From Microvelia longipes (Eukaryota > Arthropoda > Insecta > Hemiptera > Veliidae), in NCBI GenBank assembly GCA_018340805.1, contig JACMZG010001911.1, forward strand, positions 51,250,124-51,314,123: 64,000 nt of DNA. The letters run 5' to 3'. A model generated the notes under the pieces. That model ran no database searches. It was not told the DNA's origin and worked only from the letters and a program-made list of their open reading frames with translations. The translations under genes were made by a program, and so were the position numbers. Positions 23,901 through 37,010 of this stretch are shown here, piece by piece. Position 1 is the stretch's first letter; each line of letters begins with the position of its first letter.

Positions 23901-26900
23901 CAATTTTATACGAGTTAAAACTACAATAAATTTGACGAACAAAGTACCATCAAAGACATCTCAGTATATGAATTATGAACTTACGGAATGATAATCTCTC
24001 TGAAATAATTTATTTATTTTATGCATTTATTTAATTAAATTTAGATTGTTGTATAAGACCATAGCTAAAATATTAGTGGCTTAGTTTAGGTTTTGTTTTC
24101 ATTTCCTGTTTAATTTTTAATTATTTTTAAGTTTTGTTCCATTTTTTTATTTACGTTATTTTTATTTTCTTTTTTTCTTGAAAAAATTGAGCGAATTTTA
24201 ATCTTAATAAATTATTAATTTATTTTGCATTTATTTTGTTTTTATTTTTCCTTTCTTCTTATTATTTTAATTTGGATATTTAGTCATACTTTTCATTTGG
24301 AGGGTTGCTTTTAATTAATGAAGTTGCTACACTCAAAGGAAGTTTGAATCAAAGGTTCAAAGATGTCAAGACAAGCACTCGAAAGTATTCGAGTTCATAA
24401 AATTCTCTTGAAGTGCATGTAGTTAGTAATAAAATATTTTATACTGAAAAAATTACTTATTAGACAAAGCATCTGCTGTATTTAATATTTATACACATTT
24501 GCACACAAAAGGATTAGTGTCTTTACACTATTGAGAGTTGAATAATTGATTGAGTAATCGTCTCTCCTAAAACCTTGCTAGGCTATTATTGTAAAACCTT
24601 CTGGCATGTGAGTTTTGAATGGAATATTTGTACATACTGTAGGAGTATTTAAAATTTGTGAATATTATAAAATCATTCTACATAGACCTGCAAATATTTA
24701 AAAAAACACCCTACAAATTTTGTATGATGATTGTATGCAAGCAGATGATAAATCTTCAGATTCGTTCACGATGTACTAAGATGTTATGAGTTCAAATCTA
24801 TTGAAATACTAATTTAAATAATATCAAGTATTAAGGTGTAAGTTAATTCCACTTTAAATATGACAATTCTCAAATGTATTATGTGTCTTCATGCGTTAAA
24901 TGAATGACCATCTAATGCAAAACTGGTCACTTTGGGTCGGTGCTAATCTGGAGTAGACATCAGCTAGATGTATATCTTATTAGGATCAATGTCTCTCATA
25001 GATATTTGCTGCTAGAGTAGCAACGTTGCTGGACCACCCATATGACATGGTCAACTACCTCCTTTAGGGCACTAAGAAATTAATATGGCTGTATGGTGTA
25101 GTAAGTAGTTAAATGACAGAAAGGTATTCCAAATTACTTGATTGTTGAATGAACGAGATGATTATAGAAGGATTCTTTATAAGAAATGGATTTTACTTTA
25201 GAAGTACCCAGAAAATATTTCTCTTATACAACTGGCTTTGAGCGACACGCCTATTTGTTAAATTTTTTTCTTTAATATTTTATGATTTAATATTGAATTA
25301 AGTACAATATTTTTTTTTTATAAAAACAAGGATGTAAAATAATGCATAAAATGGGGGAAACAATAAAAAATATTCTCAGTAAGGAACCTAGTTCGGTATC
25401 AACAACTGATTGAATCAATGAATGATTTAAAGCTTGGCTAAAATTATTAAAGAACCAAATTTCTAAACATTACCAGCTTTCATCAGTTCATAATGGTTTC
25501 CTTAATATAATAGATTATATCATAATATTTTAAATCAGAGAAACCTATTTTGTTTTTGAAGGAGATACAAATATGAGCTACATCTTAGACCAACTTATAA
25601 AAATATAAAATTGATATTTTATCTTAATGATTCTAATTTCTTTATTGAGTGTTCTAAACTTTAAACCTTATTTATTATTTAAAACTTTTTACTAGTTTTC
25701 TGACAAATGAATATTTTGTCTTTAACATCCGTTAAAACTATTTTTGTTCATATTATCAAAATGAACATAGTTACAGATTTGTTTGTTTTAGTAACATCTA
25801 ATAAAATGAACACATGTAAAACTATTGATTTTTAGTGCCTTTTTTAGTGTTGATATTTATTTCCCTATTCCCCTTTTTTAAATCTTGTACTTGGTGGTTT
25901 TTTTAGTGGAAGTAAATAAACATTTGATTCATCTCATATCATAAGTAAAATAAATTTAAAAAAATATAGAATTGAACCAATTTAAACTTCACTAGTAAAA
26001 TCTTTGCTTCTTTTTACTGTGAACAGACAATTCTTGCATTATAGTCAAACTGTTAAGAGTATGATAAGCGAATTTCTTCTTTTAGAAAATTTTCATTGGA
26101 AAATAGCACCTATTTACTTGAAGTGTGAACGACGATTTTGGAGTATTTGGTCCATTTGATAAGATGAACTAAATTTAGGCTAACTGAATTTAATAAATGG
26201 GAAAACTTAATATTGTCTTGGGACTTTGATAGTTATTTATAATTTAATTTCTGAAATCTAAAAGATTTTTTTTAGAAAATGAAGGGTAATGCCCTGATAT
26301 AAAATATAACAAAATATTTTATGAGATGAAATCATTTTAAAAATAAACAATTTTTATTTTGCAAAATTATAAAATTTGATAATCATTACACTTTCTTATA
26401 TCCATGTTGTACCTTAAAAATTATATTTATAAAATAAAAATCCTCCTTCGTAGCCACATATTCTAAATTTTCTGAATTTATCATTACATTATAATAGAAA
26501 TATATATCTCTATAATAAAGTCAATGTAACAAATAATAATAATACAGAGTGGTTTATATTGCACACATTTTTGTAATAATACTAAGTTCCTTTTTTAATT
26601 AAGTTATAATTTTATGATTAAAAACATATTAAGAGAGTCAAAGTGAATTTATTTTCATACTTTCTCTTTGATGATTGGGTCTTCAAAACATGAGTGTGCA
26701 AAGTACAACCACTCTTAAAGGTATTCTGAATAGCTCACTTGTATACAAAAATATAGTAATTAATAAAATTATTTATAAATTGAAAAATTGTAAAAAATAA
26801 TACAATAAAACTAGCATTTTTATTTAAGTTAAGAGTGGTATTATAGAATAAAAGTCAAAAAAGTCTTGATGAGAAATCAAAAATTGTAATAAAATTATTC

Positions 26901-29900
26901 ATTGTCAACAAGAAATAAACAAATCTATTACAGAGATGGGTTTAAGTAGATAAAATTTACACTATGTTGGCTTTGACTAATTAATTGGTTGTCTCAGCTG
27001 GTTCATTAAAATTGCATCTATCTGAAGAATGTTATTATGCAAGTGTGTTTTCATTTGTCAAGCTTACTTTTCTATAAATTGTCCAACTCTTAACTTAAAC
27101 AATCACTAATAAAAAGCTATTTGTAATCTATAGTTTCTTTTGGGGACAAGTAACATATTTGTATGAATTTTAGTAAAAAATTAATATATTAATTGAGATA
27201 AAAATATTAGTAATATGGAATATAAAAAAAAAAACAATTAACAAAAAAAAAATACACGAAATTATAATTATTCTGAGTCAGTAAAGGACTGAAATTGTTT
27301 TATAATTATTTATTTGAATTTATTTTTCTTCTCTACTAGGCCTAAACTTTTTGAAAAATTATAAAATATAATTTTTATGATATGGTATTGAGTTCTAGAG
27401 GAAATTAACTTTTAATTATTTTGATGAAAAAATCAAAAACATTGATAATTCGCTGGCTCCAGGGAGAGGGAGGAACCTTTTTTTAATTTTGAAAACTGAT
27501 TCAGACATTAAAATCAATTGAAATTTTAGTTTATTTTATGACTTTTTTCATTAGAAATGGAATAAGAAAATCAAGAACATAATCATAAATTGATGCATTA
27601 ATAATAAACACTTAATATTTAGCAACCTTATAAGATATGTAATACCCAAAGATTAGTGGTATACTAATAATCTTTGGTTATACCTTTAAAAACTTAGTTT
27701 TTTTAAAAATAACCTATACACTCTAGAAAATCAAATGTTTAATATTTTAATGTATAAAAATAAAATGTTATCATTTATATATCTCTAAGTAATGATATAT
27801 CTTCAAAATTGAGATTAGATCTAATAGCTGATAAGCAAATGAAAATCATTACAAATCAATTGTATGAAAAACATTTATTTAAAAAAATATTCCATATTTT
27901 TTTGAATTTTTAATAAAATATTTTATTATTTTTTTATTATGACCAAATAATAACACACACAGTTTAAAACACAGTACAAAAATAACATGAAACAAAAACA
28001 AAGGCTTGAATATGAACAGTTAACAGTTTTACTTTTGAGGTTTAAATTAATTGACTTAAATTAGAGTGTAATTAGAGCCTTATTAACCTGCGACAAAGCT
28101 CAAACAATATCTCTAGATACAGAACATAAGCTTAAAGTGAAGAATTTAAATAAAGTTGTAATATAATATTTTAACAATGACTTTAAATTATAAAACCACT
28201 TTATATAAAAAAATGCTGTGTAGAATGTTAAAACTGGTTGCTGTTTGTATACAAGCTAATGAAACACACATAGAAGATATAATAAGATTGTTTGTAGTAG
28301 TTTATTGTGATGTAATATCTGCTTGATGTAATACATAGTGTGTAATTTAAACGTTTTTAAATCATTGTCTGTTATAGATTTTATTAAACAATATTATCAG
28401 TCTTGTAGATGTATAGAGTGGAACTGGAGAGTAATTAGAGGTACATATAGAATCCAAAAAAATTGTCCTAAATGCTTGATGGTACTCATCTTATTCTATA
28501 GATAATTTCACCTACAAAAATCATATATATTTTATAGAAAGATAGAATTTAAAAGCTTTGGGCTTTTAAATTCTAAATTTACCCATATAAATAAATATAT
28601 GGGGTAAATACATCAGTAAAATTTGTATTTCTTTCTTATTACACCACAAGAGAAGTAAAAAGAGCTAACAAGGATATAGTGGCTGTCATGTGTTAATGTG
28701 TGCTATTTCAAAAGAAAATTAAATGAAGGTTATGTTTAAGAAGCTTAATGGGAGTTAGAGGTATGGGTACCTTTTTCATAAATATGATTCATGGAAGTAA
28801 AAGCGGATCCCTTTTATATCTCTCCACACATTAATGGGTGGGGGCTCTTATGTAATGATAAGAAAATCATTAGAATATCAATTTTCATAATCTTGTTATG
28901 ACTGAAATTTTGAGAATTGAATATTGCTGTCTTGAGAATACGGCTATACAAGAGCTTGAGTATGTATCCATTTTATCATAAATTAAAAATTTTGTAAAAA
29001 AAGAACAGATCAAAGAAATTGGATTACACTATAAAAGTTCAATTAATTAAAAGTAAACAGAATCTACGTTAAAGCATGTAGCAATGGAGCATCCAAATAA
29101 TTGCTAAGAAATGGTAAAATTATTAAATTAAATTAAAAAATAATGAAGATAAAATAAAAAATCCATGTATTCAATATGTGCTTCAAATTACTCTTCCTCC
29201 TTCTCTATAAGTAGAACTAATATATTGACGAAAAAGTATATTTATATCTAAGTATAAAAATATTATTTATTTGTTAATTAATTTTAATTTTTAAAATAAA
29301 AAAATTGTTAGTGATTTATTTACAGAAAAATAAAGAAAATCCATGTTGCTGAAAATATTTATTTGTAACCCTAACTTAACCAAGGGAGGGGGGTTACTAA
29401 AAAGAAGACCTGAGTGCTGGATGATACTAATGGACTCAAGTGTACTCTCATGACAACAAAACATAGTCTAATTTATTCACTTCAGGACTGTGTAGACCTG
29501 TGTTCTAATTGGTATATTCAATTATATCATAAAATCATTCTAAACATTATATAGAATTGACCAAAACGATACCAAAAGACTGAGTGAATCCATGAAAGCG
29601 ATCAATTTTTGAGAAATGAACTTTCAAACGCCTTGTTTTCTAAGATGACACTAAAAACGCAAACCACTTATGTGTTGCTAGATACATAACCAACAAATAT
29701 CACGGAGCTGGAAAGACTCGTTTACATTGTTGCACATTAGGATTCAACATTCCTCACTAATGATAAATAATTCTTTATTAGTGAGGACCCTCTCTTCCTC
29801 TATCAACATAGAGGGAGACATTTGATTGGAGAATCAAATAACTTCACATTCTTTTTATGGAGTATATGGAGTAAGAAGTGTTTTTTATATGTATTCCCTA

Positions 29901-30291
29901 TAGTGTCTTTAAAATACATTATTAAAATACATTATCAAATAACTTATTTTTTAGAAATTCCTAAAAAAATATATAAGAAACTACAGTAATACTGACACTT
30001 TCAAGAAATGTTTGGCATCCTCGTGGTTGACCCCCTAAGAGGATTCAAACCTTCAAAGCAGCTATCGTGTGAACGGTATTAAACACGGGAATCAAACCTG
30101 AAACTCAACCCCTTTTTTATCGGGGTAGAGTCTAAACTATAGGTTAAAAATACCGTGTGAACAAGTTGTAATCAACCCCCTGGGGGTCGAGTTTCGTTTT
30201 TATCACCTCTGATGTATTATTTATTTTTTTAATTAAAAACGTACAATTACTTAACTAAATTATGAGATTAAAATATTATGCATCAAAACAT
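20948..30291. other. mtd 3' UTR and AT-rich intergenic DNA
   Basis: The first part must contain the mtd 3' UTR; its end is not determinable. The rest is AT-rich DNA with small hairpins (for example 28,544-28,575 and about 29,750-29,775). No coding region, RNA gene or transposon was recognised. Confidence 0.55.
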
Positions 30292-30606
30292 AGAGATTTA
30301 TACTAGAGGGGGCATAGCCTAACTTAATACATTAATCAGAGGACTGATTCATCTTGTTGGGGCTCTCAGGGGCTCTGTGTAACCTCATTGGAAACTCCTT
30401 TAGGAGTGAGTTAAAATTACAATAAATCAAATGATTTCATCTTCCCGCACATCGTTTGTGTTTTGATTTGTATTTTTAACAATCTCCTACATAAGTTATT
30501 GTAATTTAGTTCTGATTATTTGATCTTATTTCTAAGCGAAGGTGGTCAGGTTACTTTTTCGATGTTTCATAATTTAACCTACAAGGCCCCTCTAGCATAG
30601 AGATAT
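30292..30606. mobile_element. MITE family M1, first tandem copy
   Basis: A ~310-bp non-coding element beginning AGAGATTTATACTAGAGGG and ending CCCCTCTAGCATAGAGAT, so its ends are inverted repeats of the ACTAGAGGGGGCATAG type. The interior is shared with the next copy: GGGGCTCTCAGGGGCT, CCGCACAT.GTTTGTGTTTT, GAAGGTGGTCAGGTTACTTT. The right end is fused to the left end of copy 2. No open frame is present. Confidence 0.75.
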
Positions 30607-30910
30607 ATACTAGAGGGGGCATAGCCTATTTGATCCACTGAGAGGCCTGAAACATCGTTTTTGGGGCTCTCAGGGGCTGTGTAATCTTATTGAAACCTCC
30701 TTAAAGAGTGAGTTAAGGTTATAACATATCAATTGTTTTTGGCTTGCCGCACATTGTTTGTGTTTTGATTTGTATTTTTAACGTTCTTCTATATAAGTTT
30801 CTGTAATTTTGTACAGATTATTTGATTATATTTTTAGTGAAGGTGGTCAGGTTACTTTTTCGATGTTTCAAAATTTAACCAATAGGGTCTCTCAAGTAAT
30901 AATATCTCTA
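30599..30910. mobile_element. MITE family M1, second tandem copy
   Basis: A near-full copy of the preceding element, head to tail with it and sharing the terminal AGAGAT. It diverges by point changes across the interior. Its right terminal inverted repeat runs straight into the 24-bp tandem array. Confidence 0.75.
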
Positions 30911-31006
30911 CGCCCTCTAGTAATAATATCTCCATGCCCTCTAGTAATAATATCTCCATGCCCTCTAGTAATAATATCTCCATGCCCTCTAGTAATAATA
31001 TCTTTA
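30887..31006. repeat. 24-bp minisatellite from an M1 MITE end
   Basis: Five units of about 24 bp with the core CCCTCTAGTAATAATATCTC. Each unit equals the terminal inverted repeat of the M1 MITE, so the array looks like amplification of a transposon end. The open frame across it (repeating PLVIISPC) is a by-product of the 24-bp period and is not a gene. Confidence 0.85.
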
Positions 31007-32860
31007 TGTATTAAAATAGTTAATTTTACCGCTATTGTTTGTTATTGTTGTAAGTTGTAATCATTAAACTAAAAAAAGATCAGCAAATCTTCAAATTTTC
31101 TCGAAAACGTGCGGTTAGCAAGATATTTATCAGATGAGTTATCCGATTACGGAGCATTTTTTTATTTCATCGAATAAATAGAACCTGTTTTGTTGAAGTT
31201 ATAAGGTGTAAATACATTCTTACATTTACTGTAAATAATGAATACACGGACTTACAAACAATAATAACCCTTAAAAAGGTAAGAATATAAGAAGTTTCTT
31301 GTGAGTAGAGGTTGAACCCTGTGCTGAAGTTCTTTCATGTGAATAGTTTGGGTTCAACCCCCAAAGGGTTTAACACCGGGTTTAATCCCTTATCAAACTC
31401 CTAATGTGAACTAAGTAATTATAACCTAAATAAAAAGGAGTAAGATACAATGAAGTTATACAGAGTCCCTGGGAGTCCTAAAAAGATGTTCCAAGCCTCT
31501 CAATTTATTTTGATAGGATATGCTTATAGTTGTGTAGCTAGCTCTATGCTCTAGGATTAGTGTAAAGTGTTTATTTTAATATATAATTAATGCTAACAAT
31601 CAGCGTATATAACAGGTGATCGTATTCTATACGCATTAAATCCGATCCGGTTCTTGCACCGTATTTGTTTATTCGATCCAGTTAGATGTCGTCATTACTA
31701 ATCACGACAAAACGTCGCATCTTTTGTTGTGAAGGTTCACTTAGCTTACACGGAAGTTATAAACAAAAAGCATATTTAATTAAATTGCGATTTCTTTGCC
31801 TAATAACAATGTTACACTACACTAAAAAATATATTTGCAAAGTTATTTGACGAAAAATAGTTCGTGGAGAAGGTTATATTTTAAATGCGATTATCTTTGA
31901 AGGTGCATTCAGCGAATGGGGGTCGATCTAAATTGAGCTAAATGTCCATGGGTCCTTGGTCAGGGAGCACTTTGTTTTAAGCGTACATTACTATTTACAG
32001 TTGTATCATGCTGCTCAAATTTCCAGCAGTGTTGTATCAAGGAGTATAGTTTAAGGAATACAGATTATACACAGTATACTTCCCATACTTCAGAAATTTT
32101 TAATCTATCGTTTTAAGACTGTACGAATGCGTTAAATGCTTCTGCTACTCGAACTTTTTCGAATTCCTCAAATTTCTCTGTCACTATTTGTCTTAGAAAC
32201 ATGAAATTCAGTGCAAATGCTCAGCAGGGTCTGGCGTCTTCCCATATTTGATATCATGCTTAGAAACTCCCTTTTTTACTCTTCATTAAAAAATATATAA
32301 CTATGCTAGACGCATTCTGCAGATTTCAGCATGACATATGCCAAATTTCGAGCCATTTTGATGCCACAAATGTGGCCATAGTTAAGGGAATAAAATTGTT
32401 TTTTTTGTTTTCTTTTTTGTGTGACAAATATATATAAGACAACGTAACAAGGCCAATTGTTTACATTATGAAGTAATGCGGGCCCTCGGGCCGCTTCGCA
32501 GCCCCACTGTTGTTGTTCGTTATTATTTGTTGTTTTATTATTATTATTTCTTGTTACATGGAAATTTGGCTTAAATTAGACAAATTTTCAGAGCCTCGCT
32601 ACTTTTGTTTTAGTATTTATTGTTACATGGAATTTCGCCTTATATCTTGCGAATTTTCGTCGCCTCGACTCACAGGACCACGGAACGGGCCTGTAGGGCT
32701 TGATACGAATAGGGCTACATATAAAGCTCTTTAAGTAGTATTTAGTAAAACATTTAGATCCACTAATTTGTTATCCTCAACATTGCATCTAGTACAGAGG
32801 ATCAACATAGACTTAAATTTTAATTAATCAATGTGTTCTATGTGTTCTAGGATTAGGGCA

Positions 32861-32918
32861 GGTAAAAAAGGTTATTGAGTATTCCGATTTTATTGAATAC
32901 TCAATAACCTTTTTTACC
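32861..32918. repeat. Perfect 24-bp-arm hairpin
   Basis: Arms 32861-32884 and 32895-32918 are exact reverse complements separated by 10 bp. It contains no gene and lies between the two host genes. Confidence 0.9.
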
Positions 32919-33286
32919 AATTTTTTTATCAATAAAATTGATATCTTGTAATTATGAGCACGAGCTTGTTTTGTACAAATTTTACGTAATATAATTACCT
33001 AACTGTTTTGTTATTTATTGAAACAAAACATTTATATATTACAATAATTAATCAAATAGTCGTAGTAAAAATAAGGAAACAGATAAGAATATCGTTATTT
33101 AATTCACAAAAATTAATTACCATGTCAGAGGGGTCAGTTGATGTCTTTTTATAGTTGTTTTTATTGAAGTTTGTCTTAATAATAATTGAATTCATGTTAT
33201 TTTAACCATAAACTAATAAATTAATACCAAGAACTTAAGATACCAAGATGCCCCTAGATAAAATGAAGGTGGGACTCACTGATCAA

Positions 33287-33430
<144 letters not shown>

Positions 33431-36400
33431 TTCTCTATACGTTGCCTAATGTTTTTAATGTTCCCAAAAACGAGTCTTACATTTAAAAGTTACAGATAAA
33501 GTAGGAAATTGTTCAATAAAATTAACAAGTAATTAATTGAAATGTATTTTTTTAATTGAATTTTTTTCATTGAAAATATAATTGAATTTTTTGATGACAA
33601 CCATTGGATTTTTATTAATCTAATTTCAAAGAATGCAATAGGTGTTTACTACTAACTTTAGAATCTACAAATAGTTAAAAAATTCTTGATAATTTCATTA
33701 TTTTTTAACATTTCCTTAATTATATCTACCGTAGGTTTAAGGAGAAGTATTGTGTTTACCCTAAAAATCTGCATTAGAGATTTCATCTTAATTTTCGGTT
33801 TCGGGATTTTTCTTGACGTTCTGAGTGGTTTTAACCATGCTGTTTGATTATTTGTGTGTGTCTGTATATTCTTATATGTGTCTGTGTGAATCGTAACTCC
33901 CGCTGTGTTTATACCAAAAAATTGAAATTTGACACAAAATCTGTCTTTAGGTCTAGTCGTGCTGCCCGGAAGATGATATTTTTCCGACTACAATAACCTG
34001 GTTTTAGCAAACCTGGTTTAAATTTTAAAGTCATTAAATTTTAATGACTTAGCAAACATTAAAATTTTAATCGAAAATTTGACTAATGGAGTTTAAATTT
34101 TTCACAAATGTACATCCATAGGTGGTCAACAGATCCACAAAATTGCATTAAGACATCAGTAGCCATTATAAAAATAATGGCTATTGAAAACGTTAACGGC
34201 CTATAACTTTTAATTTTCTAACTGCATTTCGAAGCGAAACATACTACATTAGTCGAAGACATTCCATAGAAATTAAACTTTTAGTTTGTAAGCTATTAAA
34301 AAACATACATATTTATTGGTGTGACACTAAAAATTATATCAAAAAGTTTGTTTACATCTGTTAAACTACTGACGTTTTACCGCATAAAATTTAAATTAAC
34401 AAATCCTGTGATACATTGATACAATATATTGCTATTAACAACAAAAACTAAGCATAGTTATTTATGTTAACCTTAACTATATTGTTAGTTGTGGTAAATA
34501 ACTATACTAATAAAAAACTAGTCTGCCAAGTATCACAGGTCTTTAAAGCATTTTCTGAATGCAGTATTACCTGTAGCATTTATTGAAATGCCTATCTACC
34601 GTATTACTTCTCTTCGCTTTAATTAATTCTCTTAACGTTATAACACCCTAGATATTTGGAAACCTAATAATTCTGAGGACGAGTGTAGCGTGGCCAAAGT
34701 AATACCGGCTTAAGCATTAGATAACCATTACATTCTGAGGACGAGTGATGCGAGTCTGAAGTTTTTAGGATAAGTACCAAGGTACCCAGTACCCGCTTTT
34801 TTCTTATAAAGTATTATACTTTTTAAACCTCTGAAAATATTTTGAGGGCCACCAGTCGGGAAAAACTGTTCTAATTAAAAAATAAAATACACACTTTGGC
34901 TATCCAGAGTATAGTCCAGGCTTCTTGGAATACTATAAAATATTTTAGGGTTATAGGTTGGAAACCACCAATGAAGTGTGAGTGTATGTCATCATCAGTC
35001 ATGGACAAACTTAAATGTTCAGAATAATTTTCGAATTAATTCTAGAGAAACTGATGTCTGATGGCCGTTAAGGTTTCTAAAAAAAATAAAATCACAATAA
35101 GGATAAGTAATTTGAAATATCTTCAATTTTTCGATAAAATATTTGAGGATAAAACCAGGGCTTTTTTATTTGCCCCATTTCTGTACTGGCAACTGTCAAT
35201 TAACTTTAGATCACACCATCAAAGTCAATTAATATTAATTAAATATAATTATTATAGAAAATATTTTCAATAGGAAATATAATTTATAATATTTATACTA
35301 GAAAATAATTTACCTAAAAATTACCTATTGATAATGCTAATAATTTTCTCAATAATTAAAATTATTCCTCTCCACCACTAATTAATCTTTTGAATTTTCG
35401 TCAAATCTTCATATGTCCTTAGTATTTTGTACAGTATAAGTTTCCTGTTTCAATATTTAATTGATGTAGTTGTTTATATGTTTATATTCATTCTATATAA
35501 ATATATATATATCTCAGTAGGGTGGTAGGTGGAGCTCGGGTAAGCTCTATCGAGGAGGGGATAACTTAACTTTGTTTTTATAAGACTTCGCTCTGAACTT
35601 GACCAATACTCATCACACGTGAATTTCCCATCTTCAAGTACTTGGCAAAGCACGTCAGCACAAATTATCAGCGTAAACAACTATCAGGTTGGTAGAATTA
35701 TAGTATCTCATTCCAAGAATTATTCTTCATTGGAAAATAATTTGAAATAAATTTTTTAAAGGCATTTGAAATAAAATATTCTGCTAATCTAGTTTTGAAT
35801 CAGACGGCACTTTGATACCTTCAAATCAAAGGTAATTATGTTTAGATTAGATAGCTTACAAAATAACTTAAGTTCATGGTTAGAATGTGCTTATATTTAG
35901 GCTTTAAATTTGAATGAATGCAATAAGAGGCCACATTGCATAGAAAAATATGACTTTTTACTCCAACAGCAAAGTAAACTACATAATAAAAACATATTTG
36001 ATTGACTAACAAAGGAAAAAAAAAGAAAAATATATATTGAAGAAAATACATAGTCTTTAGTTTTTCTATTATTTATTTTAATTTCTAAACATCTTTTTAC
36101 TGTTTTAATCTTTTATGGAACTTTTATTTTTTTAATCTTGTACAATAAATCAATACTTCTTTCTTTATATATTTTGTTTACTTGCTTCTCATATCCTGAG
36201 TTGCTATGTGCCATCTAAATTTGTTGTTCTTATTATATTCTTACGACTGTCTTCACTCTCAGATCTAATAATCTTGTGGTTGTTGATAAAATAATATAAG
36301 TATCGCAAATTATTATATATTTGTAATTGTTTATGCTTTTTTGTATATTTTGTCTTTTTTGAACTTATTTATCTATAAATAAAGGTATTTTTAAATTGAA

Positions 36401-36719
36401 ATTGAAACTAATTTTAATTTATGTGTTTCAACAACCGACAAAAAAGGCCTTAAAATGTATATTTAATCAAATAAACGCTCGGGTAAATGGATTTAATCGA
36501 GCAATTATTCTTATATATTAGCTATTCAATGATCAATGGGTTTTGGAATCGCTGGAATTTAACATTTATTTAAGATATTCGGAACTATTAGTTCGTTTCG
36601 GAAGTCATAGTTGTTCATACGGTTTAAAGACCACAAGTCTTCAAAAATAAATCTTTGAAGTGTTGCGTTAAAGAGAGTGTAGCGCAGGTGGAGTTTATGG
36701 TAATAATCAATACTAAAAA

Positions 36720-36800
36720 GCATCTCTCCACAATATTTATTCATATAATCTAATGACACCGGCTTTCAACCAAAACGGTCATCATTAGTGCCTAAAAACA
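36720..36800 (-). repeat. Solo Penelope-like terminus with hammerhead-like core
   Basis: On the minus strand the order is GGCACTAATGATGACC, a GTTTT loop, GGTTGAAAGCCGGTGTC, then TGTGGAGAGATG. This matches the end of the full Penelope-like element (GGCACTGATGATGG...GAAAGCCGGC...TGTGGAGAGACTG). The core is CTAATGA at 36782-36788 instead of CTGATGA, with GAAA at 36764-36767 (minus). No GIY-YIG or RT sequence lies beside it. The minus-strand open frame at 36,559-36,759 starts just inside it but has no recognised domain. Confidence 0.55.
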
Positions 36801-36928
36801 AAAACTAGAAAAAGAACTAGTAAAAAATATAACGAAATAATAAATTAATGATAATTTGAAGTGTCAGACTTTTCTTGTATATCTTCAAAAGAAAATTATA
36901 TATAAATAAATATTATTATATTAAAAAT

Positions 36929-37010
36929 AATTCTAGGTTAATTAATGAAGACTTCAGTCCTGTAGATTCAGTTCTACAGGACTGAAGTCTTCATTAATTA
37001 ACCTAGAATT
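36929..37010. repeat. Perfect 38-bp-arm hairpin
   Basis: Arms 36929-36966 and 36973-37010 are exact reverse complements with a 6-bp spacer. It has no coding content. It could be a foldback element or a stem-loop RNA precursor; no evidence of transcription is visible. Confidence 0.92.

Noticed and set aside
30809..31060. Open frame with repeating PLVIISPC
   Set aside because: The 24-bp period is a multiple of three, so the minisatellite stays open by default; it lies in MITE sequence.
36559..36759. 66-residue minus-strand open frame beside the solo Penelope end
   Set aside because: No match to RT, endonuclease or the N-terminal segment seen in the full element; kept only as part of the terminus description.
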